6,017 nucleotides of DNA from Clostridia bacterium (GTDB lineage: Bacteria; Bacillota_A; Clostridia; Oscillospirales; CAG-382): NCBI GenBank assembly GCA_017615235.1, contig JAGAAM010000105.1, forward strand, positions 1 to 6,017, read 5' to 3'. Every line of letters starts with the position of its first letter. Positions within the stretch are counted from its first letter, which is position 1. The notes under the pieces are model-generated. The model was not told the DNA's origin, did not search any database, and saw only the letters and a program-made list of their open reading frames with translations. A program made the position numbers and the translations under genes. This document shows, one piece after another, positions 1 to 5,161 of this stretch.

Positions 1-1887
1 ACCGTCGGCTCTGCCGAATGCGGTGTTCTCGCCGAGCGCGGGTACCGGCATGGTATCGACTACCTCGTCGCCGTGCGAAAGCACCAGCGTTTCACCGTGG
101 AGCGAGATCGCGAAATTGAGGATAAGATAGCCCTTGCGGACGTTCTTCGTCTCCTTGGAGAGGAGCACGATCTTATAGCCGCCCGCCGGTATCTTCAAGC
201 CGTCGAGGCTGCCCTTGCGGGGTTTTTCGGCGTCGTCGGAGAGATACCAGCCGGATAGGTCGATCTCCTTATCCGAATTGTTGTGGAGTTCGACGAAATC
301 GGTATAGGTGCCGTAGGAACCGGCAAGATATTTGGTGTTGACGGATACCGCCTCGCTGATCTCGACGGTGGCGGGACGGGCGTCTTTGTCATAACTCAAC
401 GCGCCGGCGCTGTCGTTGGCGTGGCCGATCGAGATCGCACCGGAAGTATACCCGAATCCGGACGCATCGCGCGAGGAGAGGGACCAGGACTTGCCCCTGC
501 CGGCAGGCATACACTCGACGGCGTCGCCGCGTTTGCCGCTCGGAGAGGTGAGATAGACCGAATCGCCGGAACTCAGAGCGAATCCCGTCGAGACTTCGGT
601 GCCGTAGTCGTCGGCGTAGATAACGAGTATCTCTCCGGGCGCGAGTTCGCGTTCGGGAAGTTCGTAACGGCAGGGATCCTTTTCGGAATCGCTTAAATGC
701 CATCCCTTGGTGGAGACGGTGCCGCCGCTGATATTGCAAAGCTCGACGACGTCGCGGATTTTTCCGCCGTACGCCGTCTCGTCGGAGGCGAGCAGCACTT
801 CGTTTATAACTATCGGGAGCGTCCTGTCGATCATACTCTCGGCAAGAGCCTCCATTCCGGATTCGTCGTTGGGGAATCCGACGGTAGTGCGCATCACTTC
901 ATAGACGAATTCGCCGTCTTCGTTCCTGACGCGGGAAAGCGACATATTCGTTCCGCAGCGTTTGACGCCGACGCATACGTATTTGCCTCCTTTTGAAAGC
1001 ACGACGGTCTCGCCGGAAGAAAGCCCGAAATCGGTGTGGAATTCGCCGTTGTCGGCGACAGTCTCCTTGCCGGAGGCGAAGATGAGCATTATCTCGCCGG
1101 GTTCGAGGTTGCGGTCGGGAAGCGCGCTGCGGTTGCGTTTTTCAAGCGAATCGGAGATGAAATAGCCCGCGGTCGAAACCGTTTTGCCGCTGACGTTGAG
1201 TATCTCGATGATATCGACGAACTCGCCTTCGAAATCCGGCAGGGCGGAACAGTTGTCGGTGAGTATCTCGTTTATGACGATATCCGGAGATTCGTCGGCC
1301 TGCCCTTTGCGGAAAGCCTCGACGCCCTCCTTGGTGTTCGGAAGTCCGGGCGAAGCCTCCTCGGAGACGAAAAATCCGGTGTCGGTATAGATCATCACCT
1401 CGTCGGCGAGCATGGCGACCGTCTCGACGGAATCGATGACCGATCCGTCGGGAGCGAGCAGCCCGATATACTCCTTGCCGGAGGAGGAAAGACGGAAGGG
1501 GACTTCTTTGCCGTCAAGATAGATTATCTTGTATTCGTCCTTCGCGATACGTACGTCGCCGAATGTATACCGCGCGACGGAGCCTTTCTCCGTAGCGAGC
1601 CCGAAACCTTCGAGAAGGACTTCGTCGCCGTAATTGTATATCTCGATATAATCGCTGAATTCACCGTTCGGATCGGGGATGATCGACCTGTTTTTAGTGC
1701 AGATCTCGTTGATCCGCAGACAGATGTTCTGTATATCGCCGTCGTAAAACACGGGTTTTCCGACGGAACTCTGGATAAGGATCATTATACCGACCGAAGC
1801 GAGCAGACATACCGCCAGGATCGCGGCGATCATAATATCACGCGTGCGGAACGGTTTATTTGCCTTGTTTGCCGGTTTTTTTGCCAT
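1..1887 (-). CDS. Membrane-anchored multi-LTD (lamin tail domain) protein, 3' end beyond window
   Basis: The frame is open for 629 codons from ATG 1887-1885 to the window edge; the C-terminus is missing. The start is supported by AAAGGGGG (1895-1902) 7 nt upstream. A lysine/arginine-rich N-terminus (residues 2-16) precedes one hydrophobic segment (about 18-38, IMIAAILAVCLLASVGIMIL), so it is probably a signal anchor exporting the rest. Four lamin-tail-like repeats follow, about 57-185, 203-340, 359-491 and 508-629. Each opens with a motif like IVINEIL, continues with a D-hydrophobic-(I/V)E(I/L)-x-N strand such as DYIEIYN or DFVELHN, then in repeats 2-4 GW/GY-x-(L/I)SD, PG/PAG turn, FxLSSG-type strand. 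Repeats 1-2 end in G(L/F)PN-x3-G-x-EA (181-191, 337-347); repeat 4 ends AFGRADG. Bacterial LTDs are immunoglobulin-like folds common in extracellular proteins, and in Clostridia they often precede a CotH kinase domain. Here that is only a guess. Function is unknown; adhesion or surface/spore envelope roles are possible. Confidence 0.85.
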   Translation of the reverse strand, partial: MAKKPANKANKPFRTRDIMIAAILAVCLLASVGIMILIQSSVGKPVFYDGDIQNICLRINEICTKNRSIIPDPNGEFSDYIEIYNYGDEVLLEGFGLATEKGSVARYTFGDVRIAKDEYKIIYLDGKEVPFRLSSSGKEYIGLLAPDGSVIDSVETVAMLADEVMIYTDTGFFVSEEASPGLPNTKEGVEAFRKGQADESPDIVINEILTDNCSALPDFEGEFVDIIEILNVSGKTVSTAGYFISDSLEKRNRSALPDRNLEPGEIMLIFASGKETVADNGEFHTDFGLSSGETVVLSKGGKYVCVGVKRCGTNMSLSRVRNEDGEFVYEVMRTTVGFPNDESGMEALAESMIDRTLPIVINEVLLASDETAYGGKIRDVVELCNISGGTVSTKGWHLSDSEKDPCRYELPERELAPGEILVIYADDYGTEVSTGFALSSGDSVYLTSPSGKRGDAVECMPAGRGKSWSLSSRDASGFGYTSGAISIGHANDSAGALSYDKDARPATVEISEAVSVNTKYLAGSYGTYTDFVELHNNSDKEIDLSGWYLSDDAEKPRKGSLDGLKIPAGGYKIVLLSKETKNVRKGYLILNFAISLHGETLVLSHGDEVVDTMPVPALGENTAFGRADG

Positions 1888-1894
1888 TGAGGGA

Positions 1895-1902
1895 CCCCCT
1901 TT
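1895..1902 (-). promoter_or_regulatory. Ribosome binding site of the LTD gene, within a potential small hairpin
   Basis: On the minus strand AAAGGGGG lies 7 nt before ATG 1887. It is a G-rich variant of AGGAGG and decides the start. The bases AGGG (1900-1897) and CCCT (1893-1890) can pair around a GGT loop, which would partly bury the site in a 4-bp stem. The pairing is short, so any effect on translation is speculative. Confidence 0.6.
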
Positions 1903-1929
1903 GAAAGGCTTGCGCCGATCTTTTATATT

Positions 1930-1960
1930 ATTGCCGGAAAATGCTTTCATTACCGGAAAA
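1930..1960. repeat. Short direct repeat ATTRCCGGAAAA in the LTD leader
   Basis: Two near-identical 12-mers, ATTGCCGGAAAA (1930-1941) and ATTACCGGAAAA (1949-1960), lie 19 nt apart and differ at one base. The second runs into the 5' hairpin. They sit between the predicted transcript start and the RBS, so they would act in the leader RNA or as a protein site downstream of the promoter. No known operator is recognised. Confidence 0.45.
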
Positions 1961-1975
1961 GCGCTTTGCTTTTCC
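1955..1975 (-). other. Hairpin at the predicted 5' end of the LTD mRNA
   Basis: A perfect 8-bp inverted repeat, GGAAAAGC (1955-1962) and GCTTTTCC (1968-1975), surrounds a 5-nt loop. On the minus strand it starts only a few bases after the predicted transcript start. No run of T follows, so it is not a terminator. A 5'-terminal stem-loop of this type commonly protects mRNA from decay; that role is inferred. Confidence 0.5.
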
Positions 1976-1985
1976 CTGAAAATAT

Positions 1986-2014
1986 ATAATACCACATTAT
2001 TTTATTTTTTTCAA
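1986..2014 (-). promoter_or_regulatory. Sigma-A promoter of the LTD gene
   Basis: Read on the minus strand, TTGAAA (2014-2009) and TATTAT (1991-1986) are separated by exactly 17 nt of A/T-rich sequence. This is five of six matches to each sigma-A box. It predicts a transcript start near 1979 and a leader of about 90 nt before the LTD start codon. It lies just downstream of the pfkA terminator, so the LTD gene should be its own transcription unit. Confidence 0.7.
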
Positions 2015-2035
2015 CAATATAATACAAATCAAAAC

Positions 2036-2068
2036 ATAAAAAACGCGCCGGGATTCACGGCGCGCTTT
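2036..2068 (-). terminator. Rho-independent terminator of pfkA
   Basis: On the minus strand, 17 nt after the pfkA stop codon, a perfect 7-bp GC stem CGCGCCG/CGGCGCG (2064-2058 and 2050-2044) with loop TGAATCC is followed by TTTTTT (2043-2038). This is a classic intrinsic terminator. It separates pfkA from the LTD gene lying in the same direction. Confidence 0.9.
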
Positions 2069-2084
2069 GTATGTTTTTGAGTTT

Positions 2085-3149
2085 TTAAAGCGTAATGTGG
2101 TCGATGATGTAGTTGAGATACTCCTTGTACGCCCTCTTGTCGGAGACGATGCGCTCCATCTCGTAGAATTTGTTCGGAGGGATGGCCTCCTTTTCCTCGG
2201 GAGTGAGCTTGTTCTTCATAAGGCGGTCGACGGTAAGCGCGTCGTGGATGTCCATGGCGATTATGTTGTTGCCGCGCAGGCACATGACCTGCATCATCTG
2301 ACCTTTGACGAGGTTTTCGACGGCGGCGCAGCCCATCTGGGTGGCGAGCACCCTGTCGCGCAGGGTCGGCGAACCGCCGCGCTGGATATGCGCCAGCCTT
2401 GCGAAGCGGGTCTCGATGCCGCTGCGCTTCTCGATCATGGCGCTGAGTTCCTCGCCGTAATCGTGGCCCATTCCTTCGGCGGAGATGATTATGAAGTTGC
2501 GCTTGCCGTTCTTGCGGGCGTCGATCATTTTGTTTATGACGTGGTCGAAATCGGTGGGTATCTCTTTGATGACAGCGGTGACCGCGCCTACGGCAATGGA
2601 AGTCTGGAGCGCGATATCTCCGGCGTCCCTGCCCATTACCTCGACGACGGTACAGCGCGCGTGGCTTTCGCTGGTGTCGCGAAGTTTATCGACGAGCTGG
2701 ACGACGGTGTTCATCGCGGTGTCGAAACCTATCGTCATCTCGGTGGAGGCGATGTCGTTATCGATAGTGCCGGGGATGCCGATGCAGGGCACGCCGGCGT
2801 CGGTAAGCTCGACGGCGCCGCGGAAAGTGCCGTCGCCGCCGATGGTGACGATGCCGTCGATATGGTGCTTTTTGCAGTTCTCGACCGCTTTTTTCATTCC
2901 CTCGGGAGTGCGGAATTCATCGCTCCTGGCGGTATAAAGCATCGTGCCGCCGCGGTTTATGATAAAGGAAACGTCGCGCTCGTGAAGATCCTTGATGTTT
3001 CCGTCGATAAGTCCCTGATAACCGTTATAGATACCGGCGACCTCGACTCCGCGGTACAAAGCGAGCCTCGTGACCGCCCTTATCGCAGCGTTCATGCCGG
3101 GAGCGTCGCCGCCGCTGGTGAGAACGCCTATCTTTTTGACGCTTTTCAT
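2085..3149 (-). CDS. pfkA: ATP-dependent 6-phosphofructokinase
   Basis: Phosphorylates fructose 6-phosphate to fructose 1,6-bisphosphate, the committed step of glycolysis, in the cytoplasm. The 354-residue protein starts at ATG 3149; GGAGGT (3161-3156) 6 nt upstream favours this start over an in-frame ATG at 3206 lacking support. Visible motifs: nucleotide-binding SGGDAPGMNAAIR (12-24), INRGGT (64-69), GGDGT (104-108), catalytic PGTIDND (126-132) whose D130 matches the family's catalytic Asp127, substrate-binding MGRD (172-175), and HIQRGGSP (254-261). Glycine after GGD and PGTIDND rather than PKTIDND are the signatures of ATP-using rather than pyrophosphate-using enzymes. The protein is about 35 residues longer than the 320-residue E. 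coli PfkA, the excess lying at the C-terminus after about residue 315. It is a single-gene unit with its own sigma-A promoter and terminator, divergent from spoIVA; the pyruvate kinase gene often linked to pfkA is not here. Confidence 0.97.
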   Translation of the reverse strand: MKSVKKIGVLTSGGDAPGMNAAIRAVTRLALYRGVEVAGIYNGYQGLIDGNIKDLHERDVSFIINRGGTMLYTARSDEFRTPEGMKKAVENCKKHHIDGIVTIGGDGTFRGAVELTDAGVPCIGIPGTIDNDIASTEMTIGFDTAMNTVVQLVDKLRDTSESHARCTVVEVMGRDAGDIALQTSIAVGAVTAVIKEIPTDFDHVINKMIDARKNGKRNFIIISAEGMGHDYGEELSAMIEKRSGIETRFARLAHIQRGGSPTLRDRVLATQMGCAAVENLVKGQMMQVMCLRGNNIIAMDIHDALTVDRLMKNKLTPEEKEAIPPNKFYEMERIVSDKRAYKEYLNYIIDHITL

Positions 3150-3155
3150 ACAAAC

Positions 3156-3161
3156 ACCTCC
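3156..3161 (-). promoter_or_regulatory. Ribosome binding site deciding the pfkA start
   Basis: GGAGGT on the minus strand, 6 nt before ATG 3149. It settles the start at the methionine before KSVKKIGVLTSGGD, which agrees with where the family's first beta strand begins. Confidence 0.9.
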
Positions 3162-3177
3162 GTTTGTTGCTGAATAT

Positions 3178-3206
3178 AATCTATCACAATTAACGCTTAG
3201 TGTCAA
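3178..3206 (-). promoter_or_regulatory. Sigma-A promoter of pfkA
   Basis: Minus strand: consensus TTGACA (3206-3201), a 17-nt spacer, then TAGATT (3183-3178), four of six for the -10 box. The predicted transcript start is near 3171, giving a leader of about 22 nt. The -35 box plus spacer forms an imperfect palindrome, TTGACACT-A-AGCGTTAA (3206-3190), with six of eight paired positions; it could be an operator, but no specific regulator is recognised. Confidence 0.75.
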
Positions 3207-3232
3207 TATTTTTCGGAAAAGGTTCTAATAAT
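3204..3232 (+). promoter_or_regulatory. Possible sigma-E promoter of spoIVA
   Basis: CAATATT (3204-3210) and CTAATAAT (3225-3232) are separated by 14 nt. This resembles the sigma-E pattern TCATATT / CATACAAT with 13-15 nt spacing, matching at five of seven and five of eight positions. spoIVA is sigma-E dependent in Bacillus, so a mother-cell promoter is expected here. Predicted transcript start is near 3240, about 43 nt before the start codon. Its -35 box overlaps that of the divergent pfkA promoter. Confidence 0.45.
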
Positions 3233-3282
3233 CCGCGCCACGGAATAGATTGATAACAAAAAAGTGTTCATGAGGAACAGAT

Positions 3283-4758
3283 ATGACCGGAAAAGGGATA
3301 TACGGAGATATAGCGGCAAGGACGGGCGGAGATATTTACATCGGAGTAGTGGGGCCGGTACGCACCGGCAAATCGACGCTTATCAAACGATTCAGCGAAA
3401 ATATGATACTGCCGAACATCGAAGGGGATTTCCTGCGCGAACGCGCGAAGGACGAGATGCCCCAGTCGGCTTCCGGAAGGACGGTCATGACGACGGAACC
3501 GAAGTTCATCCCGGAAAACGCCGCCGAAGTGACGCTCGACGGCGATACGAAATGCCGGATACGCCTGGTCGACTGCGTGGGCTATATCGTCCCCGGAGCG
3601 ATGGGGCTTTCGGAGGACGGCGAACCGAGGATGGTCATGACTCCCTGGTCGGAAACTCCCCTGCCCTTCGAGGAAGCGGCGGAGACCGGGACGAAAAAGG
3701 TCATAACCGACCATTCGACCGTCGGTATAGTCGTCACCACCGACGGAAGCATAAGCGACATCCCGCGCGAAGCGTACATCGACGCGGAAAGCCGCGTTAT
3801 CAACGAACTTAAAGCGATCAGCAAGCCTTTCGTCGTGGTGCTGAACTGCCTTCAGCCGAATTCGCTGAGGTCGCGCGCGACCGCCGCGGAGCTTGAGGAA
3901 AAATTCAACGTCCCGGTAATGGCGATGAACTGCCGCGAGATGGGCGAAGCCGAGATCACGGATATTTTAAAAGGGATACTTTACGAATTCCCGGTAAGGG
4001 AGATAAGGTTCGCGCTGCCGAAGTGGATCGACGCGCTCGACGAAAGCGACGGGCTTAAAAAGCGGCTTTATTCCGAGGTGCGCGACAGCGTGAAAACCAT
4101 CCGCAGGGTCGGCGAGATACGCGACGCGGCGGCGGGATTCAAACAAAGCGACGGAATGAAAGCCGCGATGACTCTTTTAGACCTCGGCAAAGGCAGCGCG
4201 AGGATCGAAGTCACCGCGCCGGAAAGGCTTTTCTATTCGGTGCTGGGCGAAAAAAGCGGGTTCGAGATCGAAAACGAGCGCGAACTGTTCCGCATAATAA
4301 GCGAACTGGCGCAGACGAAGAAGAAATACGATAAAGTCGCCTCCGCGATCGACGACGTGATGAACGACGGTTACGGGATCGTCATGCCCTCGATAGACGA
4401 CCTTACTCTTGAAGAACCGGAGATAGTCAAACAGCCGGGCGGCTACGGAGTAAAGCTGAAAGCCAGCGCGCCTTCGATACACATGATGAAAGCGGATATC
4501 GAGACGGAAGTCAACCCGATAGTCGGCACCGAAAGCCAGTCGGAAGAACTGGTCAGCTTCCTTTTGAAAGAGTTCGAGGAAGACCCGAAGAAGATATGGG
4601 AGTCCAATATGTTCGGCAAAACTCTTCACGAGCTCGTCAGCGAAGGGCTCAACAGCAAGCTCGCGCATATGCCCGACGACGCCAGAACGAAGATCGCCGG
4701 GACGATAAAACGGATCATCAACGAGGGCAGCGGCGGTCTGATATGCATACTCTTGTGA
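3283..4758 (+). CDS. spoIVA: Stage IV sporulation protein A, coat-basement ATPase
   Basis: SpoIVA is made in the mother cell, binds the forespore surface and polymerises using ATP hydrolysis to form the platform for the spore coat. This copy is 491 aa, against about 492 in Bacillus subtilis, and looks complete. Visible features: conserved N-terminus AARTGGDIYIGVVGPVRTGK (11-30) containing Walker A GPVRTGKST with K30; sensor-type threonines T70 and T71 in TVMTTEPKF; Walker B RLVDCVGY (94-101, D97); a TPW-x4-PFEEAA stretch (120-133); HSTVGIVVTTDG (144-155). These sit at the same numbers I recall for the Bacillus protein. The C-terminal half includes APSIHM and VGTESQSEELV and ends INEGSGGLICILL, the hydrophobic tail typical of SpoIVA. 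The start is backed by GAGGA (3272-3276), 6 nt upstream. It is probably co-transcribed with the overlapping YmxH-like gene. I see no defect in any key residue. Confidence 0.97.
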   Translation: MTGKGIYGDIAARTGGDIYIGVVGPVRTGKSTLIKRFSENMILPNIEGDFLRERAKDEMPQSASGRTVMTTEPKFIPENAAEVTLDGDTKCRIRLVDCVGYIVPGAMGLSEDGEPRMVMTPWSETPLPFEEAAETGTKKVITDHSTVGIVVTTDGSISDIPREAYIDAESRVINELKAISKPFVVVLNCLQPNSLRSRATAAELEEKFNVPVMAMNCREMGEAEITDILKGILYEFPVREIRFALPKWIDALDESDGLKKRLYSEVRDSVKTIRRVGEIRDAAAGFKQSDGMKAAMTLLDLGKGSARIEVTAPERLFYSVLGEKSGFEIENERELFRIISELAQTKKKYDKVASAIDDVMNDGYGIVMPSIDDLTLEEPEIVKQPGGYGVKLKASAPSIHMMKADIETEVNPIVGTESQSEELVSFLLKEFEEDPKKIWESNMFGKTLHELVSEGLNSKLAHMPDDARTKIAGTIKRIINEGSGGLICILL

Positions 4759-5024
4759 CCGGCGCGCCTGAGAGCGCGACTCTTTCGGAGCTTTCAAAAA
4801 AGGAGGTCGTCAATATCAAGGACGCCTCGATGCTCGGAAGTATCTGCGATATGGAGATCGACGTGTTCAACGGAAACGTCAAGGCGATCATCCTTCCCGG
4901 CGGCGGGATGTTCGCCTCGCTCTCGCAGAAGAACCGTATAACGATACCCTGGCGCGACGTAGTCCGTATCGGCGACGACGCGATACTCGTAAAGTATTTT
5001 CCTCCGGACGAATGCGGGAAATAA
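4743..5024 (+). CDS. ymxH: YlmC/YmxH-family PRC-barrel sporulation protein
   Basis: A 93-aa protein of the small PRC-barrel-like YlmC/YmxH family, found in spore formers; the biochemical role is unknown. Recognised from LSELSKKEVVNIKDASMLGS (14-33), the acidic strand CDMEIDVFNGNVKAIILPG (35-53) and the closing IPWRDVVRIGDDAILV (68-83). The family core usually begins near LSEL, so the first 13 residues may be a short extension. The start is uncertain: ATG 4743 overlaps spoIVA by 16 nt, while GTG 4755 would overlap its TGA by a 3-base GTG/TGA junction; neither has a good ribosome binding site, which points to translational coupling with spoIVA. A strong AAAAAAGGAGGT (4795-4806) lies inside the gene but encodes the conserved KKEVV, with no start codon at working distance. 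The linkage with spoIVA supports a sporulation role. The symbol reflects family resemblance rather than proven orthology to Bacillus ymxH. Confidence 0.85.
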   Translation: MHTLVTGAPESATLSELSKKEVVNIKDASMLGSICDMEIDVFNGNVKAIILPGGGMFASLSQKNRITIPWRDVVRIGDDAILVKYFPPDECGK

Positions 5025-5031
5025 AAATCCT

Positions 5032-5118
5032 TGCGCGTAAGCGCATATCGATCCGCCGAAGGCGGAATATCGAAACTGCGAAGCCGTTATATCGGGTTTG
5101 CAAAGCAAACATCTCGAC
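5032..5118 (+). repeat. Array of four mini-hairpins with conserved ATATCGA-like linkers
   Basis: Eight bases after the ymxH stop come four small inverted repeats at about 20-22 nt spacing: TGCGC-GTAA-GCGCA (5032-5045), TCCGCC-GAA-GGCGGA (5052-5066), AACTGC-GAA-GCCGTT (5074-5088, one T/C mismatch) and GTTTGC-AAA-GCAAAC (5096-5110). Linkers are TATCGA (5046-5051), ATATCGA (5067-5073), ATATCGG (5089-5095) and a variant ATCTCGAC (5111-5118). Stem sequences differ completely while arm length, 3-4 nt loops and linkers are kept, which implies selection or copying at the structural level. The loops are C(GAA)G, C(AAA)G triloops and a GTAA tetraloop, all compatible with stable folding. The array lies in the 3' untranslated region of the spoIVA-ymxH transcript, just before its terminator. 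The function is unknown. Confidence 0.75.
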
Positions 5119-5148
5119 AAAAAAGGAAGGGCGGACCCTTCCTTTTTT
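5119..5148. terminator. Bidirectional rho-independent terminator
   Basis: A perfect 7-bp stem GGAAGGG/CCCTTCC (5125-5131 and 5136-5142) with loop CGGA is flanked by A6 (5119-5124) and T6 (5143-5148), so it terminates on both strands. It serves spoIVA-ymxH from the left and the LRR gene, whose stop is at 5164-5162, from the right. Confidence 0.92.
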
Positions 5149-5161
5149 ACGTTCTGTTCCG

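Noticed and set aside
1036..1890. Long plus-strand open frame (284 codons) and several other plus-strand frames across 73-1890
   Set aside because: They are opposite-strand shadows of the LTD gene, whose minus-strand frame is continuous for 629 codons, shows repeated LTD motifs and has a promoter and ribosome binding site.
1888..1985. Known riboswitch (for example c-di-GMP class I) in the LTD leader
   Set aside because: I could not match the conserved core of that class; only a GCAA-capped mini-stem is shared, which is too little.
2067..3173. Plus-strand open frame of 368 codons opposite pfkA
   Set aside because: It is antisense to an unmistakable PfkA and arises from GC-rich codon bias. 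It has no ribosome binding site and no recognisable motif.
3150..3206. Upstream start for pfkA at 3206 (19 extra residues)
   Set aside because: The extra segment covers the sigma-A promoter and the GGAGGT site, and the family starts at the KKIGVLTSGGD strand.
4177..4797. Minus-strand open frame of 206 codons opposite spoIVA
   Set aside because: It is an antisense shadow of spoIVA with biased composition and no supporting signals.
4795..4806. Strong AAAAAAGGAGGT as a ribosome binding site for a shorter YmxH-like protein
   Set aside because: The next in-frame ATG is at 4830, about 23 nt away, and starting there would remove the conserved LSELSKKEVVNI segment. The bases simply encode KKEVV.
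5032..5118. CRISPR array
   Set aside because: Units are about 21 nt with conserved linkers of only 6-7 nt and self-complementary variable parts, unlike 24-40 nt repeats with unrelated spacers. No cas genes are present.
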